Assembly (NCBI GenBank): GCA_030737875.1
Contig: CM060918.1
Location: 770,034,552-770,098,551 of the forward strand
Origin: Allium sativum
Taxonomy: Eukaryota > Streptophyta > Magnoliopsida > Asparagales > Amaryllidaceae
Length of the DNA: 64,000 nucleotides
Reading direction: 5' to 3'
Within the stretch, counting starts at the first letter, position 1. The number at the start of each line of letters is the position of its first letter. Under the pieces are notes generated by a model. The model was given only the letters and a program-made list of their open reading frames with translations. It made no database searches and was not told where the DNA came from. Of this stretch, positions 49,764-61,666 are shown in pieces. The position numbers were made by a program, and so were the translations under genes.

Positions 49764-52700
49764 ATGGCTGAGGATCTTAACTTTCCGGAGGGTGTGACGA
49801 TACCAGTATGGTATAGGAGATTGATGGAGGCTAGGGCCACCACTGCGGGTCCAGCAAATGTTCCTCCACCAACCGTAGCACCCGATCTTCCTCCTCCCCC
49901 TCCTCCTCGCACGGATACTTTTGCTAAGACTTGCAAGGAATTTAAAGCTATGGGAGGGAAACCTTTTCAAGGATCTGAAACTTTTGTGGAGGCTAGAGAT
50001 TGGCTTAAGGAGGTGGAAGAGTTGATAGATATCTTTGAGATGGAAGAAGGAAAGAAAGTCAAGTTAGCTGCTTGGTTAATGAAGGGAGAGGTCTCATTCT
50101 GGTGGGAGGTCACTAATGGAGAATGCCCCGTTGACTCTTGGGCGGATTTTAGGCAAAGATTTGTGGCAAAGTTTCTCTCAAGGGCGGAGGAAAACTTGTA
50201 TATGGAAAGATTCTTGACTCTAAAGCAAGGAAATCTCTCAGTGAAGCAGTATGTTAACAAGTTTAATCAATTGGCAAGGTTTGGCCTAGACATGGTGAAT
50301 ACACCGGAGAAGAAGGCTTTGAGGTTCGTGAAAGGCTTGAATGAACCGATGCATGGGTTGGCTATGACTCATATCCCTATGGGGGCCACCTTCGAGAAGT
50401 TAGTTGACATGGCACTCATGCATGAAGAAGAGAAGAGTCCCAATGCTAATAAGGCACCCGAGAAGAAGGGAGATCAAAAGAAACCTCAGCAACAACAGCA
50501 AAATAAAGGCGGGAAAGGCAACGGTGGCAAGGGCAAGAAGAAGAAGTGTTTCAATTGTGGGACACCTGGCCACCTAAGCAAGGATTGTCGCAAGAAGAAG
50601 AAGACTGGCTGCTTCCACTGTTGCGAAGCAGGGCATCTAGTAAAGGATTGCCCTAAGAAGGGGCAAAGGACGGGGCCTACCTCAGGAGGACAGGTGCAAG
50701 CTCTTATGGCACCGGATCAGGCTAGGGGGCAAGTACAGGCTCTCGCGGTCCCACCGATTCAGGAAAGAGGTAGAACTATTTCCGTTGAAAGTCTGGTTTT
50801 TCTATTTGATCATCCTGTCCGTACATTGTTTGATTCAGGCGCATCGCATTCGTTTATCTCATCATCATTAGTTGAGTCACTGCACTTAGACACCAGTCTG
50901 GTAGATGATCCCTTGGTTGTTTCAAACCCAATTGGGGGCTCCACTTATTTGTCCATGATATGTTTGGGTTTGAAGATTTCTATACTTAGCATTGAGTTTA
51001 GATGTGATGCTTTTGTTTTGGGCTTCACGGGCTATGGGTTGATTTTGGGCATGGACTGGTTATCCAGTAATGGTGCCGTTCTTGATTGCGAAAGGAGAGT
51101 TGTTAGGCTCATGACCCGCTTGGGTAACACTCTCGAGATCTCTTGTAATCCCATGGATTCTGTTATGCTAAGTTATCTTGAATCGCTTGACGCTTCGGTC
51201 GAGAGTTTGCAATCTGTTAGAGTGGTCCGGGAATATTCGGATGTGTTTGAGGAGGTGAAGGGCTTACCTCCGAAGCGGGAGATTGACTTCCGAATATATC
51301 TAGTGGATAATGCTAAACCTGTATCTTTACCAGTGCGCCACATGGCTCCTCGTGAGAGGAGGGAACTCCATAAGCAAGTAGGGGAGTTGCTTGAGAAGGG
51401 GTTCATAAGACGAAGTATATCGGAGTGGGGTGCTCCAGTAGTATTTGCTACAAAGGCGGATGGGTCCCTCAGACTTTGTGTAGACTATAGAGAACTCAAC
51501 AAGCTCACAAAGAAGAATAGACACCCATTGCCGAGGATTGATGATCTTTTCGATCAGTTGGTTGGCGCTTCAGTATTTTCTCAATTGGACTTAGCCACGG
51601 GGTTTCATCAGTTGAGGGTGGCTGAGGATAGCATAGACAAGACTGCCTTTAGGACTCCGGATGGTTTCTATGAATGGCTGGTAATGCCATTTGGGTTGAC
51701 GAACGCCCCTGCATACTTTGTTGATTTAATGAGTAGGGTGTTCAGGGAGTTCCTTAATAAATTCGTGGTGGTCTTTATGGATGATATCTTAGTATTTTCT
51801 AAGAGTGAAGAAGAGCATGCCCTACATCTTGGGGAGGTATTGAAGACTCTTCGAGCACATAGCCTTAAGGCTAAATTCTCTAAATGTCACTTCTGGAGGA
51901 AGGAGGTGCGGTTCTTGGGGCACGTGGTCTCCAAGGAAAGGATAGCTGTGGATCCCGCGAAGGTAGTATCAATTCAGGATTGGAAGGTTCCGAAGAATGC
52001 TACCGAAGTAAGAAGTTTCTTGGGGTTGGCGGGTTATTATAGGAAGTTTATCAAAGACTTCGCAAAGATATCAGCCCCATTAACCCGCTTAACGAAGAAG
52101 AATCTTGTTTTCGCATGGGACGTAGATTGTGATGATGCGTTCCGACGGTTAAAGAGAGCTTTAACCACTGCTCCAGTTTTAGTGTTGCCAGATGGGAGCA
52201 AGCCATTTGTTGTCTATACCAATGCTTGTGGGACAGGACTAGGCGCAGTCTTAATGCAAGAGGGAAGGGTAATAGCCTATGGTGGAAGGCAGTTGAGAGT
52301 GCATGAGAAAAATTACCCTACCCATGATTTAGAGTTGGCCGCTATTGTTTTTGCACTTAAGATTTGGCGCCATTATCTTCTTGGTGAGAGATTCGAGTTG
52401 TTCACTGACCATAAATCATTGAAGTACTTATTCTCTCAGAAGGATTTAAACTTAAGACAGCAAAGGTGGATGGAGTTCTTAGCATCCTATGATTTCGAGA
52501 TAGCGTATACCCCTGGCAAGCGTAACGTGGTGGCGGACGCCTTGAGCAGGAAGAGGTTGTCCTTGAGTCCATTGTTCGTGGAACGACGAAGCTTGGAATT
52601 TATCTCGATGTTTGATTTCAGACCTTCCATTGATTATGTACCCGGTTTGCTAGCATCCTTGGAGGTCAGACCTACTCTTCTGGGGCGGATTGGAGAAGCA

Positions 52701-54151
52701 CAGAGGGACGACCCACAGTTGGTTGAGTTGGTAGAGAAGCTCATAAGGGGGGAGTCGTCCAGCTATTTGAGTAGGTACACCCTAGACGATAGGGGGTGCT
52801 TGCGCAGAGACGGTAGACTTTGTGTACCGCAAGACGAGGGTTTGAGGAAGGCTATTCTTGATGATGCACACCGTTCTAGGATGACCATTCATCCCGGTGG
52901 GGACAAGATGTACCAAGACATGAAGAGGGTTTTCTTCTGGGCCGGTATGAAGAAAGATGTGGCCGAGTATGTCGCTCGATGCTTGGTGTGCCAACAAGTG
53001 AAGGCGGAGCAAAAGAAACCTGGTGGGTTGCTTCACCCATTGGAGGTTCCGCAATGGAAGTGGGATAGCGTCTCGATGCATTTTATTGACGGGTTACCCA
53101 GATCAAGAAAGGGTAATACGGGAATTTGGGTTGTGGTAGACAGACTTACTAAAAGCGCCCATTTCATACCTGTGAAAAGCAAGAGGACTGCTCCATGGCT
53201 AGCTTCAGTATATCTTCGAGAGATAGTTCGATTGCATGGGGTACCCTCTAGCATAGTGAGTGATCGAGATCCTATCTTCACTAGCGAGTTCTAGAGAAGT
53301 TTGCAAGAAGCAGTGGGGACTCAATTGTGTCTGAGTACCGCATATCACCCTCAGACGGACGACCAGACTGAGAGGGTGAATCGTGTCTTAGAAGACCTTT
53401 TGAGGCTTTGTATCTTAGATTTTGGAGGTACATGGGAAGAGCATCTTCCATTGGTGGAGTTTGCATATAATAACAGCTTTCAGTCCAGTATTGGTATGGC
53501 TCCTTTCGAAGCTCTCTATGGAAGACCTTGTCGATCACCTACATGTTGGTGGGAGTCTACGGCAAGATCTTGCTTGGGCCTGATATGGTTAGGGAGACTT
53601 CTGAGAAGATTGACTTGATTCGAAGAAGGATGAAAGCAGCGCAGGATAGGCAAAAATCTTATGCGGACAAGAGAAGGACGGATCTTGAGTTTGAAGTTGG
53701 GGACATGGTCTTTGTCAAAGTGTCTCCGTTACGAAATGTGGTTCGTTTTGGATCTGTTGGGAAGTTAGCACCAAGGTTCGTGGGGCCGTTTCCTATTAAG
53801 GAAAGGATTGGACGGATGGCATATAGAGTGGAGTTGCCCGACAGACTTAGTGGGGTACATGATGTATTCCATGTGTCGCATTTGAGGAAGTGCTTACATG
53901 AGACGGCAGAGGTGGTAGAGCCGAGCTTGCTTAAAGAAGTGGAAGTAGAGCGTGATGCGACTATTCGACGAGCTCCTACCCGCATCCTTGGGTCAGAGAC
54001 TAGGAAATTGAGGAATCGAGAGGTTCAACTAGTCAAAGTACAATGGGGAGAAGACGAGAGCAACGCAACTTGGGAGACGGAAGCGAAGATGCGTTCATTG
54101 TACCCATTCCTTTTTGAGGGTATGTCTTTTAATTTCTCCTTTATCGTTTGA
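49764..54151 (+). pseudogene. gag-pol polyprotein of A (inactivated)
   Basis: One frame of 1,176 codons opens at 49764 and stops at TAG 53292-53294. It encodes gag (about 1-250), CCHC knuckles C262-C275 and C283-C296, protease with DSGA at 357-360, reverse transcriptase (about 500-700; FMDD 671-674), RNase H (about 810-930) and integrase from about 1000 with its HHCC zinc site (C1073, C1076). The stop replaces the Trp seen in B. The same frame continues to 53618, but a one-base deletion near 53555-53580 moves the integrase C-terminus and chromodomain (53528-54151) to another frame. RNase H residue 820 is Asn where C has the catalytic Asp. Integrase residue 1106 is His where C has the first catalytic Asp. 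All domains are present, but the product should be inactive. Confidence 0.95.
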
Positions 54152-54672
54152 CTAGTACTTAACTTATCTTTAGTATGTCCTCTCATTAAGTACCTTTGAC
54201 CTTTAGATAGGGTAAACCTATGGTTGAAACATGTGTTTGAGACATGTTATGGTTGATGGATGCAAGTGGATGCAAGTGTTTGCTAGTGGTTGCTCGTGGA
54301 TGCATATACACACACTCTAGGCACTAGATCGGCTCAGTCACTTCATATTGCATATTGCATAAAATTGTGTGTAGGAAGCTATATTTATGGATGTATAATG
54401 ATTGTATTATCATATGGATGAAGCATTTTGGTGAATGATTGTGCACTCATGTAGATATTGTATGTGTCGATAGGGTTCTCTCGCATACATAATGGATGCA
54501 TGGCACTATCATGGTTTGCATATGTTCATACATTAGATAGGGAACATATACACACACTTTTTGCATATGCTCATACATCATTAGAAATTGTTTTAAGGAC
54601 AATGGATGCCCGTGTTTGATGGATTGAGTAGATGGTTGTTTGGTTGGTAGGATACGTTCTTCTTGACTTAGA

Positions 54673-54707
54673 GATTTCGGGGACGAAATCCTTTAAGTAG
54701 GGGAGAA
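54673..54707 (+). promoter_or_regulatory. Pre-PPT hairpin and polypurine tract of A
   Basis: GATTTCG/CGAAATC with loop GGGA (54673-54690) is followed by a purine-rich tract ending GTAGGGGAGAA at the LTR edge. Confidence 0.88.
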
Positions 54708-54987
54708 TGTAACACCCCGTATGTTGAAATAACTTATTATAACATAAATCAGGGCAGAATTAAATTCTAAAATCTGAATCAGGGGAAACGGGCTATGCCG
54801 TTGCGTTCGTCTCGGAAAAATACGCAGAATAGAGTCCGAAATTTTGTAAATCGGAGTCCGTATGACCCAGTTAAGGCCCAAAGAAGTTTTCAGAAAATTC
54901 AAAATTAAAAACAGATTTAAAATTCAGTTCTAAAACATAATTGGAGCCAAAAGCGGAGGTGGCGGGAAAGTTCCCGCCTAGCCCCGT

Positions 54988-55065
54988 GTCGACAGGCATG
55001 TCGACAGGGGTGTCGACAGGCATGTCGACAGGGGTGTCGACAGCCCTGTCGACAGGGGTGTCGAC
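54988..55065 (+). promoter_or_regulatory. 12-bp-spaced GTCGAC array, A 3' LTR
   Basis: Seven GTCGAC sites occur at 54988, 55000, 55012, 55024, 55036, 55048 and 55060, all exactly 12 bp apart. Confidence 0.7.
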
Positions 55066-56359
55066 ACAGGGTATCGGCCCTGTTGATCTGGGTGCACCAG
55101 ATCTGGTTTTTGGTTGAGTCTTGGGCTGTGTTCTAGAGATTTCCTAAATCTAACGGACCTAATCTAACCTAGGGTTAATCCTATGGTCTAAAACACACCC
55201 TAATCCTATAAATACACCCTAATGCAAGCCTAATCCATACTAAAAATAGAAATGATGGCCTCATGCCGCCAAAATCAAACTTGAGAGGAGCCTCCACTAG
55301 TTTATGAAGGAAGTTGCAAGCTAATCAACCCCTAATCATCATCTTCTTCATATTTAGCAACTAGTTCTACTTCATAAGTTTGCTAATCTTGGTTTTGGTG
55401 AGTTTCTATCACTTTAACATCAATTGCTAAAGTAAGTAGATTGGGTGTAATGAGACTTATGGTCTTAAATGCGGATTAATGAGTTTGAATCATTTGTAAT
55501 GATATGCTACTCTATGTTTTCCTATGTTTATGCATATTTAATAAGTGGGTTTATGCATGTTTAATAAGTTGGTTTATGCATGTTTAACAAGTGGGTTTAT
55601 GCATGTTTAATAAGTGGGTATATGCATATTTAATAAGTGGGTTTATGCATGTTTAACAAGTGAGTTATGCAAGTTCATATGCAAGTTATGTGTATGATGT
55701 TATGTAAGTTATGTGTAGGTTGTTATGCAAGTTCATATGCAAGTTATGTATATGCTTAAATGCAAGTTTAACATGATATGCAAGTTATGCATGCTTATGC
55801 AAGTATGTGAATGCTTATGCAAGAATGTGAATGCTTATGCAAGTTATGTGTATGCTTAAATGCATGTTTAACATGTTATGCAAGTTATGAGAATGCTTAT
55901 ATGCAAGTTCAACATGTTATGCAAGATATGTGTATGATAATATGCAAGTTCATATGCAACATGTTATGCAAGATATGTGTATGATAATATGCAAGTTTGG
56001 GTTAAATGTAGTTGGGTTAATATATGCTCATAAATGCAAGTTGACATCCTCTTAACCCATGACAAAGTTATATGCTAAACCCATGATATTTGTGATGGAT
56101 CTTCCCTTTATTATGTCATGAAATGAGAACGATTTACGTGGGGAACGATGGGGTTGGTAAATATGTTAATAAAAGTATGATTGGGTATGATTAAGCATAC
56201 CATAAAAATAAATTAACATAAGTGGGAATTTACCTATTGAGTTAGGTCTACCCCATGGGAATTTACCTATTGAGTTAGGTCTACCCATGTTATGAAAAAA
56301 ACTTGATATTAATTAGGGATAATTAATATGGGGGTGATTAATTAGGTGTAATTAATCGA

Positions 56360-56583
56360 CTAAGACACGAGGTTGGACTCATTTGTAGTGTAAAACTGCC
56401 CGGACCCTACCGGCTTAACCAGTTGCTACAAATGTTAGCCCAATGTGAGAGGTCTTAGCCATAAATTAAATACGTGATTAAAGTAAAGACACGAGGTTAG
56501 ACTCTGTTATGACGTAAGACTGCCCGGACCCTACCGGCTTAACCAGGCGGTCATAACAGCCAGTCTAATGTGGGAGGTCTTTA
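56360..56583 (+). repeat. Twin stem-loop repeat, A 3' LTR
   Basis: Same two units and pairing as at 48003-48236. Confidence 0.78.
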
Positions 56584-57931
56584 TGGGAAATCACGGTCTT
56601 AATTAATTAAGAAACACTTAACCATATTAGCATGTAGTGGGACATGAGGGGTTAAGTGGGTGCCTTGGGTGGCATGTGGAAATTTAGTGGTTGCCTTGGG
56701 TGGCATGTGGAATCTAGTGGGTTGCCTTGGGTGGCAATAGAAAATATGATTAGAATACTTAACCAAGTGGAAACATGTAATTAAACATGATTAAATGGTT
56801 AAGTGGGATACACTAGATAAAGCAACAAGCTTAGGTGGTAGCTTGTGGGGGCCCATTTCAACCAATATCCCAAACGTATCTTTGTGGGCTCGACTCTAGT
56901 CGAGTGACGGGACACGCATATTGGGCTTGACTATAAGAGGCCAAAACGGGTTAGCGGTGGCAACGCAAGTCCAACGGGTTCCATATGCGTGTGTGGGCCC
57001 GGGCTGGTAGATAAGCCGTTATTGCATCGTGTAGATATAAAGCCGTGCACCGTTGATATTTTCAGGTGGCCACTTTGGGGAATGATACACCCTATTGTGG
57101 GACCAGCACGGGTATCTACGGTAGGGAGCCGATCGCTGGGGAGTAGTGAGTACACCTAATAAAGATAGGGGCAGACGGCACCTATGTAGGGGTACACGAA
57201 ACTACTGGGTAAAATTACTAAGTACACCTAGTGGAGATAGGGGCAGACGACACCTATGTAGTGGGCTAGGGGTACACGAAACTACTGGGTAAATTTTCTA
57301 AGTCCTTGGGAGGGATCAACCTTTAAGAAGGAATGACTGGTGTGGTGCAGTGTAGTAATTATCCTTGGGTGGGTAGATGCGTCTTTACAGTTATCTTAGT
57401 TTATCCTAAGTCTACCAAGCTGCTTAGTGTAGCCATTCATCCCCAGACATTACCGTATGTCAAGTTTATGTCTTCTCTGGTTACTTTAATGATTGTATTG
57501 TTAAAGTTATAGGACTCGCTCAGACTTATGTCTGACCCCGTTGTTTTTATCTTTTTTCCCAATCCTCAGGTTCTCAGAGTGGGCCCAGTACGAGTGGGCT
57601 TTGACCAGGCTGCTTTTATTACTCTCTTGGAGCTTGGACCCTAGATGTAGAGCTCAGCTTACCCTTTTTCTTTTATGGCTATCAGTTCATGTATTGGGAT
57701 TATGTATTTTTATTTAGCAAGAATGGATATTTGTACTTAACTCTTATTATGGTTTTGTGATGTAACCAGACATGTTTACTTCCGCTGTTATGAGATGATG
57801 TTTTAAATTTCAAGTACTATTTATATCTGTCTTGTTGTAGTTTTTCTGTTCTATATTCACTAAAATACTCCACCGATGCTATGGCATTCCCTTAGTGAGT
57901 GATCATAGCGGGAGTGGGGTGTTACATTACG

Positions 57932-58929
57932 CCCCATAGGGCGGGGAAACGCAGTGTTCAGACATTTTAATCCACTTCATGTGGACCGGCCCTGTCGCTC
58001 CAAGGGTCACTCGAGCTTTGATCTTGAGGCTCGGGCTAGTGAGTCTCAAAGTCGGTAAGGACGATCCCTTGCCTTGGTTCATGATGGAAATCCAACTTCC
58101 AAGTACGACATCGTGCGGGTTTTGATTGGTTCATGATGGAAATCCAACTTCCAAGTACGACATCGTGCGGGTTTTGATTGTAGAACTAGTGTGGCGACAT
58201 AGTAGTATGGAGTACTATGCCGTCTATGATTGATACTTATGATTGAAATTGTTTTTGAAACATATAAACACTAGTAATAATATCAAATGCTTTTGTTTTA
58301 TACGTATCAAGCATATTTTGGCCATTATAAGGTAAAACTCTATCCTTCGGCTTACGTTGCATTGTGTGATGGGACCTGAGTCTTATAATGGCTTCATTTT
58401 TTGTAAAAAACATTGCGGTGTTTAAATGATTTACTTGTTTTAAGCACTAGCAATCCAATGGAGAAAACCCGTTCCGCGTTAGCGGCATGGTCCTGTGATT
58501 GGCCTTATTATAAAATAAGTTTAGTAGATTTCTCATACCAGTCCCATGACTGAATCGTAGTATGTTTCACTTTGCAAACTCGGGTGCCCCTATTTCTACA
58601 TAGGCAGCCTTGTGTTCAGGTTTTAGCAGGCTCATTCTGGATAGCTATGGAGCTGAAGATGGATTCTATCATTTCTATTTAGCTGTTCAGCTTTTGTTAT
58701 GTATATTATGTTTGATTCCGCTGCAGACATTTTATGTAAAGCTGAAATTGTATTTTGTACTAAGTGTGATCCTGATATACTGTGTAACTCTGATGATTTT
58801 ATTTATCCAGTGTATTTTGTTGTACATTATCTGGTGTAATGATATATTTCTGTTCTGTTGTTACTGTTTATGTGTTATATTCCAAAGATAATCCTTGCCA
58901 CCATGGAACGGGGGTTTAGGGTCATCACA
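57932..58929 (+). mobile_element. Element F, segment 3 (LTR end)
   Basis: This continues F from 46407 and ends GGTCATCACA. A perfect 52-bp tandem duplication lies at 58076-58127 and 58128-58179. The segment matches the reverse complement of the start of D (20412 onward). The ORF 58610-58891 has no recognisable domain and lies in LTR sequence. Confidence 0.9.
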
Positions 58930-59387
58930 TTAACTATTTCTATAGTTAACGATGAGGTAAATTATTATTTTAATAATTTAAGGAATTTCTATTAAATGAA
59001 ATTCATCATGTAAGTAATCGAGTTTGGAATAGAGTTTAGTTGGATTTTGTGAGAAGTTTGTTTAACTGAGTTTTATATTAAAATCGAGATTTTTAAACGA
59101 AGTAATTAAAGAGATTTTTAGCCAATTCGCTAGCTTAAAATGAATGTTTTACTTAATTTTTGAATTAAGAAAAGGAAAGCGGGATAAAGGGGTTTATATT
59201 AAACCTGATTTTTTTAAACAAGGTTTATAAAAAAGAGTGCGAGGCTAAACGTTAAGTTTAAACTAATGTTTTTTAATAATGGAATGGAAACGAGATTTTC
59301 AAAGTGGAAAATTTTTGAATGGTTTTAAAGTGGATAATATGGGATGATAAAGAGTTAAGATAAAAATTGGAATCTAACTGGAGATTG
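58930..59387 (+). mobile_element. Element E2, 3' LTR, second part
   Basis: It starts with the duplicated TTAAC and matches 8616-9070 of the E2 5' LTR. It stops at GATTG (59383-59387), where G is inserted; the empty site is at about 9066 in the 5' LTR. The remainder lies beyond the window. Confidence 0.88.
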
Positions 59388-61632
59388 TGAAACGACCCGA
59401 ACTTCCCCGTGAAGGAAAGCACGGATTGAATTGACGACAAGACGAACCAGAACACAAACAGAAGAACATTTCATTGTTAATTCAACAATTTCATCAGATT
59501 ACAAGAATATACAGAGTATAAACAAATAATATACATCAAAAAAATATCAGAGATTTACAATTTACAATGCAGCAGAAAATAATACAAAATACAACTGAAA
59601 GTAATACACGGATACAGAGCTTTCCGAGTATCGTTCCAGCTGTAAACCAGGATCCTGTGAATATAAATCTGCAAAACCAAAACTAATAGCTGCCCGTGTG
59701 GAAAATAGGGGCACCTAGAGTTCAGGTTAAACCAATAAACTCCAGGTCAGCCATGTGACTGGTGTGAGAACTAAAACAGTTATTAATCTTTATTTTAAAG
59801 TTAGGTAAATCCAGGGACCACGCCGTATAACACGGAACGGGTTTCCTCCCAAGAATACCAGTGCATAAAACAGCAGCGCAATGCTAAATAAAGAACAATG
59901 AAGCTATTATAACCCCCAGATCCCATCACACAATGCAACACAAGCCGGAGGATAGGGTTTTACCTTATAATAGCCAAAGAATGCTTGATATGCTAAATTT
60001 CATCTTTTATTATTACTATAAGTGTATAGTGTCAAAACAATTTCAATCATAAGTACCAATCATAGACGGCATAAGTGCCCCATACCATTATGTCGCCATA
60101 TATAGGTTTACAATTAAAACCGCAAAATTTCGTATTGGAAGTTGGATTTCCATCTGTGAACCGAGGTAAGGGATCGTTCTCACCGCTTCGAGACAATCTA
60201 GCCCATGTCTTAGGTCAGAGCTCGAATGACCTTTGGATCGTCAGGGCCGGTCCACTCGATGTGGATTAAAATGCCTGAACACTGCGTTTCCCCACCCTAT
60301 GGGGCGTAAACTGGTCATATCCGACCAGGCCATCGGCTCCGAAGAGACCGAACTAACCGAGGCGCCTCGCTATCCATCATCCACATAACTAAAATGCTCG
60401 GGCGTGTAAAACCCAAAACACCACTCCTAGCTAGAAAGAAACGCATGCCCTCCCAGATGTCCTCTCCCGTTTCTGGTTCACACTGGGATGTGAGGCTCGC
60501 GAATTGACACTACACAAAGCTACGCTGTATTAAAGCCGTGCTTTGATCATCAACCACAAGACTCTGCTTTTCAACAGAAGCCTTGATCATTTGCATCTCC
60601 GCATGCCACACAGGCAATTCACACTATGCAACCGATGTATATCAATCACACAGAATGAAATCCGATGTCAGACACACATCCATTTACAAGTCCGTTCTGG
60701 GTCTGAACGAAACCGGAGGAAGTTTAATTATATATAGTTATATTTAATTATATAAATTTTCCGTAAAAAGTAACCTTTTAATTCGAACTCTAAATCGAAC
60801 CCAACGACTGTCGTCCCTAGCGTAATACCCCCACTCCGAGCACAATGGAATAAGTCTCATAAGCTGATTCGACTGTTTCGATCAGTTTCCATCAAAATCA
60901 AAATATAAATCTGTATATTGAATTTAAACGCGCATTTCAATTTACCGGGACCACATACGGACTCTAAAAATTCCCGAAAAATATTTTCTAGCTTCGTATT
61001 GACGATACGGTCCTAACAAAACTAATTTTGTCAAATTTGAAGACCATTTGAAAAATGGTCATTTTCTGGTCGTTCAAAATTGACTGAAACTGTCAAAACA
61101 CGTTTTCTTTTGTCACGCTCACACATTGATTTAAAAAATTATGGAAATTTGAATCTAGCAATAATTTGACATCACGGATTCAACAAAAGTGGTTTCGTCG
61201 AAGACCGAGGTCGTTTACAAAATTTCCATTTTTAAGGGCCAGAATTTCACAGCGACTATTCTGAATTTTCATCTGGGCATAACTTTTTATTCCCGCTATG
61301 AAATTTCAATTTTTCAGATTCGTTGGAAAGATATTTTCAAATAAATTATAATATTTTTGGTTTCGCTAAAATCCAGTTTATTTTGAATCCTGTACGTTCA
61401 TTTGAAATTTGAAATCGAATTTTCAAACTACCGCGCCATTTCCAATTCCTTTTATAATTAAAATAAATATTTATATTCTAATGTCGATCTATATAAATAT
61501 ATATGTTCTAATTCTATTCAAAATAAATTTCTCGTCTTCATTATTTAAAATAATTCATTTTAAATATTCAAAATTCACTAAAATTGCCAAAATAAAAATT
61601 TTAAATTGGTTCGGAATTTCCGGGTTGTTACA
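59388..61632 (-). mobile_element. Element G, 3' LTR
   Basis: The left edge is TGAAACGACCC and the right edge GGGTTGTTACA on the plus strand. At about 60720-60780 F-like sequence on both sides is joined through AT-rich sequence, marking the missing middle of the LTR. Confidence 0.9.
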
Positions 61633-61666
61633 ATCTCCCCCACTTAAAACTTTTCATCCCCGAAAA
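61633..61666 (-). promoter_or_regulatory. Polypurine tract and pre-PPT hairpin of G
   Basis: On the plus strand ATCTCCCCCACTTAAAAC precedes TTTTCATCCCCGAAAA (61651-61666). In element sense this is TTTTCG, loop, TGAAAA, followed by AAGTGGGGGAGAT and the LTR. Confidence 0.75.

Larger units (their letters stand above)
46408..57926 (+). mobile_element. Element A: complete chromovirus with near-intact gag-pol
   Basis: A starts TGTAACACCCCG and ends GGGGTGTTACA, with target duplication TTACG at 46403-46407 and 57927-57931. Removing A restores sequence matching the uninterrupted G LTR near 60310. LTRs are 46408-49570 (3,163 bp) and 54708-57926 (3,219 bp). By eye they are almost identical apart from repeat-number differences, suggesting a recent insertion. 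The internal region of 5,137 bp has a primer-binding site, gag-pol with C-terminal chromodomain and a polypurine tract. It belongs to the Ty3/gypsy chromoviruses, most likely Tekay/Del. Confidence 0.96.
54708..57926 (+). mobile_element. Element A, 3' LTR
   Basis: This copy is 56 bp longer than the 5' LTR, mostly from one extra 24-bp GTCGAC unit (seven sites, 54988-55065) and one extra 33-bp ACCTATTGAGTTAGG unit near 56225-56290. TATA lies at 55207-55214 and stem-loops at 56360-56458 and 56484-56583. Confidence 0.95.
15488..58929 (+). mobile_element. Element F: solo LTR interrupted by C and A
   Basis: F has termini TGTAACAACCC...GGTCATCACA and the target duplication TTAAC at 15483-15487 and 58930-58934. 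The E2 5' LTR near 8607 shows the empty site. F's own sequence is 15488-18588, 46060-46407 and 57932-58929, about 4.45 kb once nested elements are removed. No primer-binding site or polypurine tract occurs in these pieces, so it is a solo LTR left by recombination between two LTRs. Its start is very similar to the LTR start of G, and to the reverse complement of the end of D. Confidence 0.9.

Noticed and set aside
58610..58891. Hydrophobic 93-codon ORF near the end of F
   Set aside because: Related LTR tails (D start on the minus strand) do not keep this frame in a recognisable way, and Ile/Leu/Cys-rich frames are common in such AT-rich sequence.
15488..58929. F and D as DNA transposons or Helitrons
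   Set aside because: They have TG...CA termini, 5-bp target duplications and extended similarity to the LTRs of G, which has primer-binding site and polypurine tract; they are solo LTRs.
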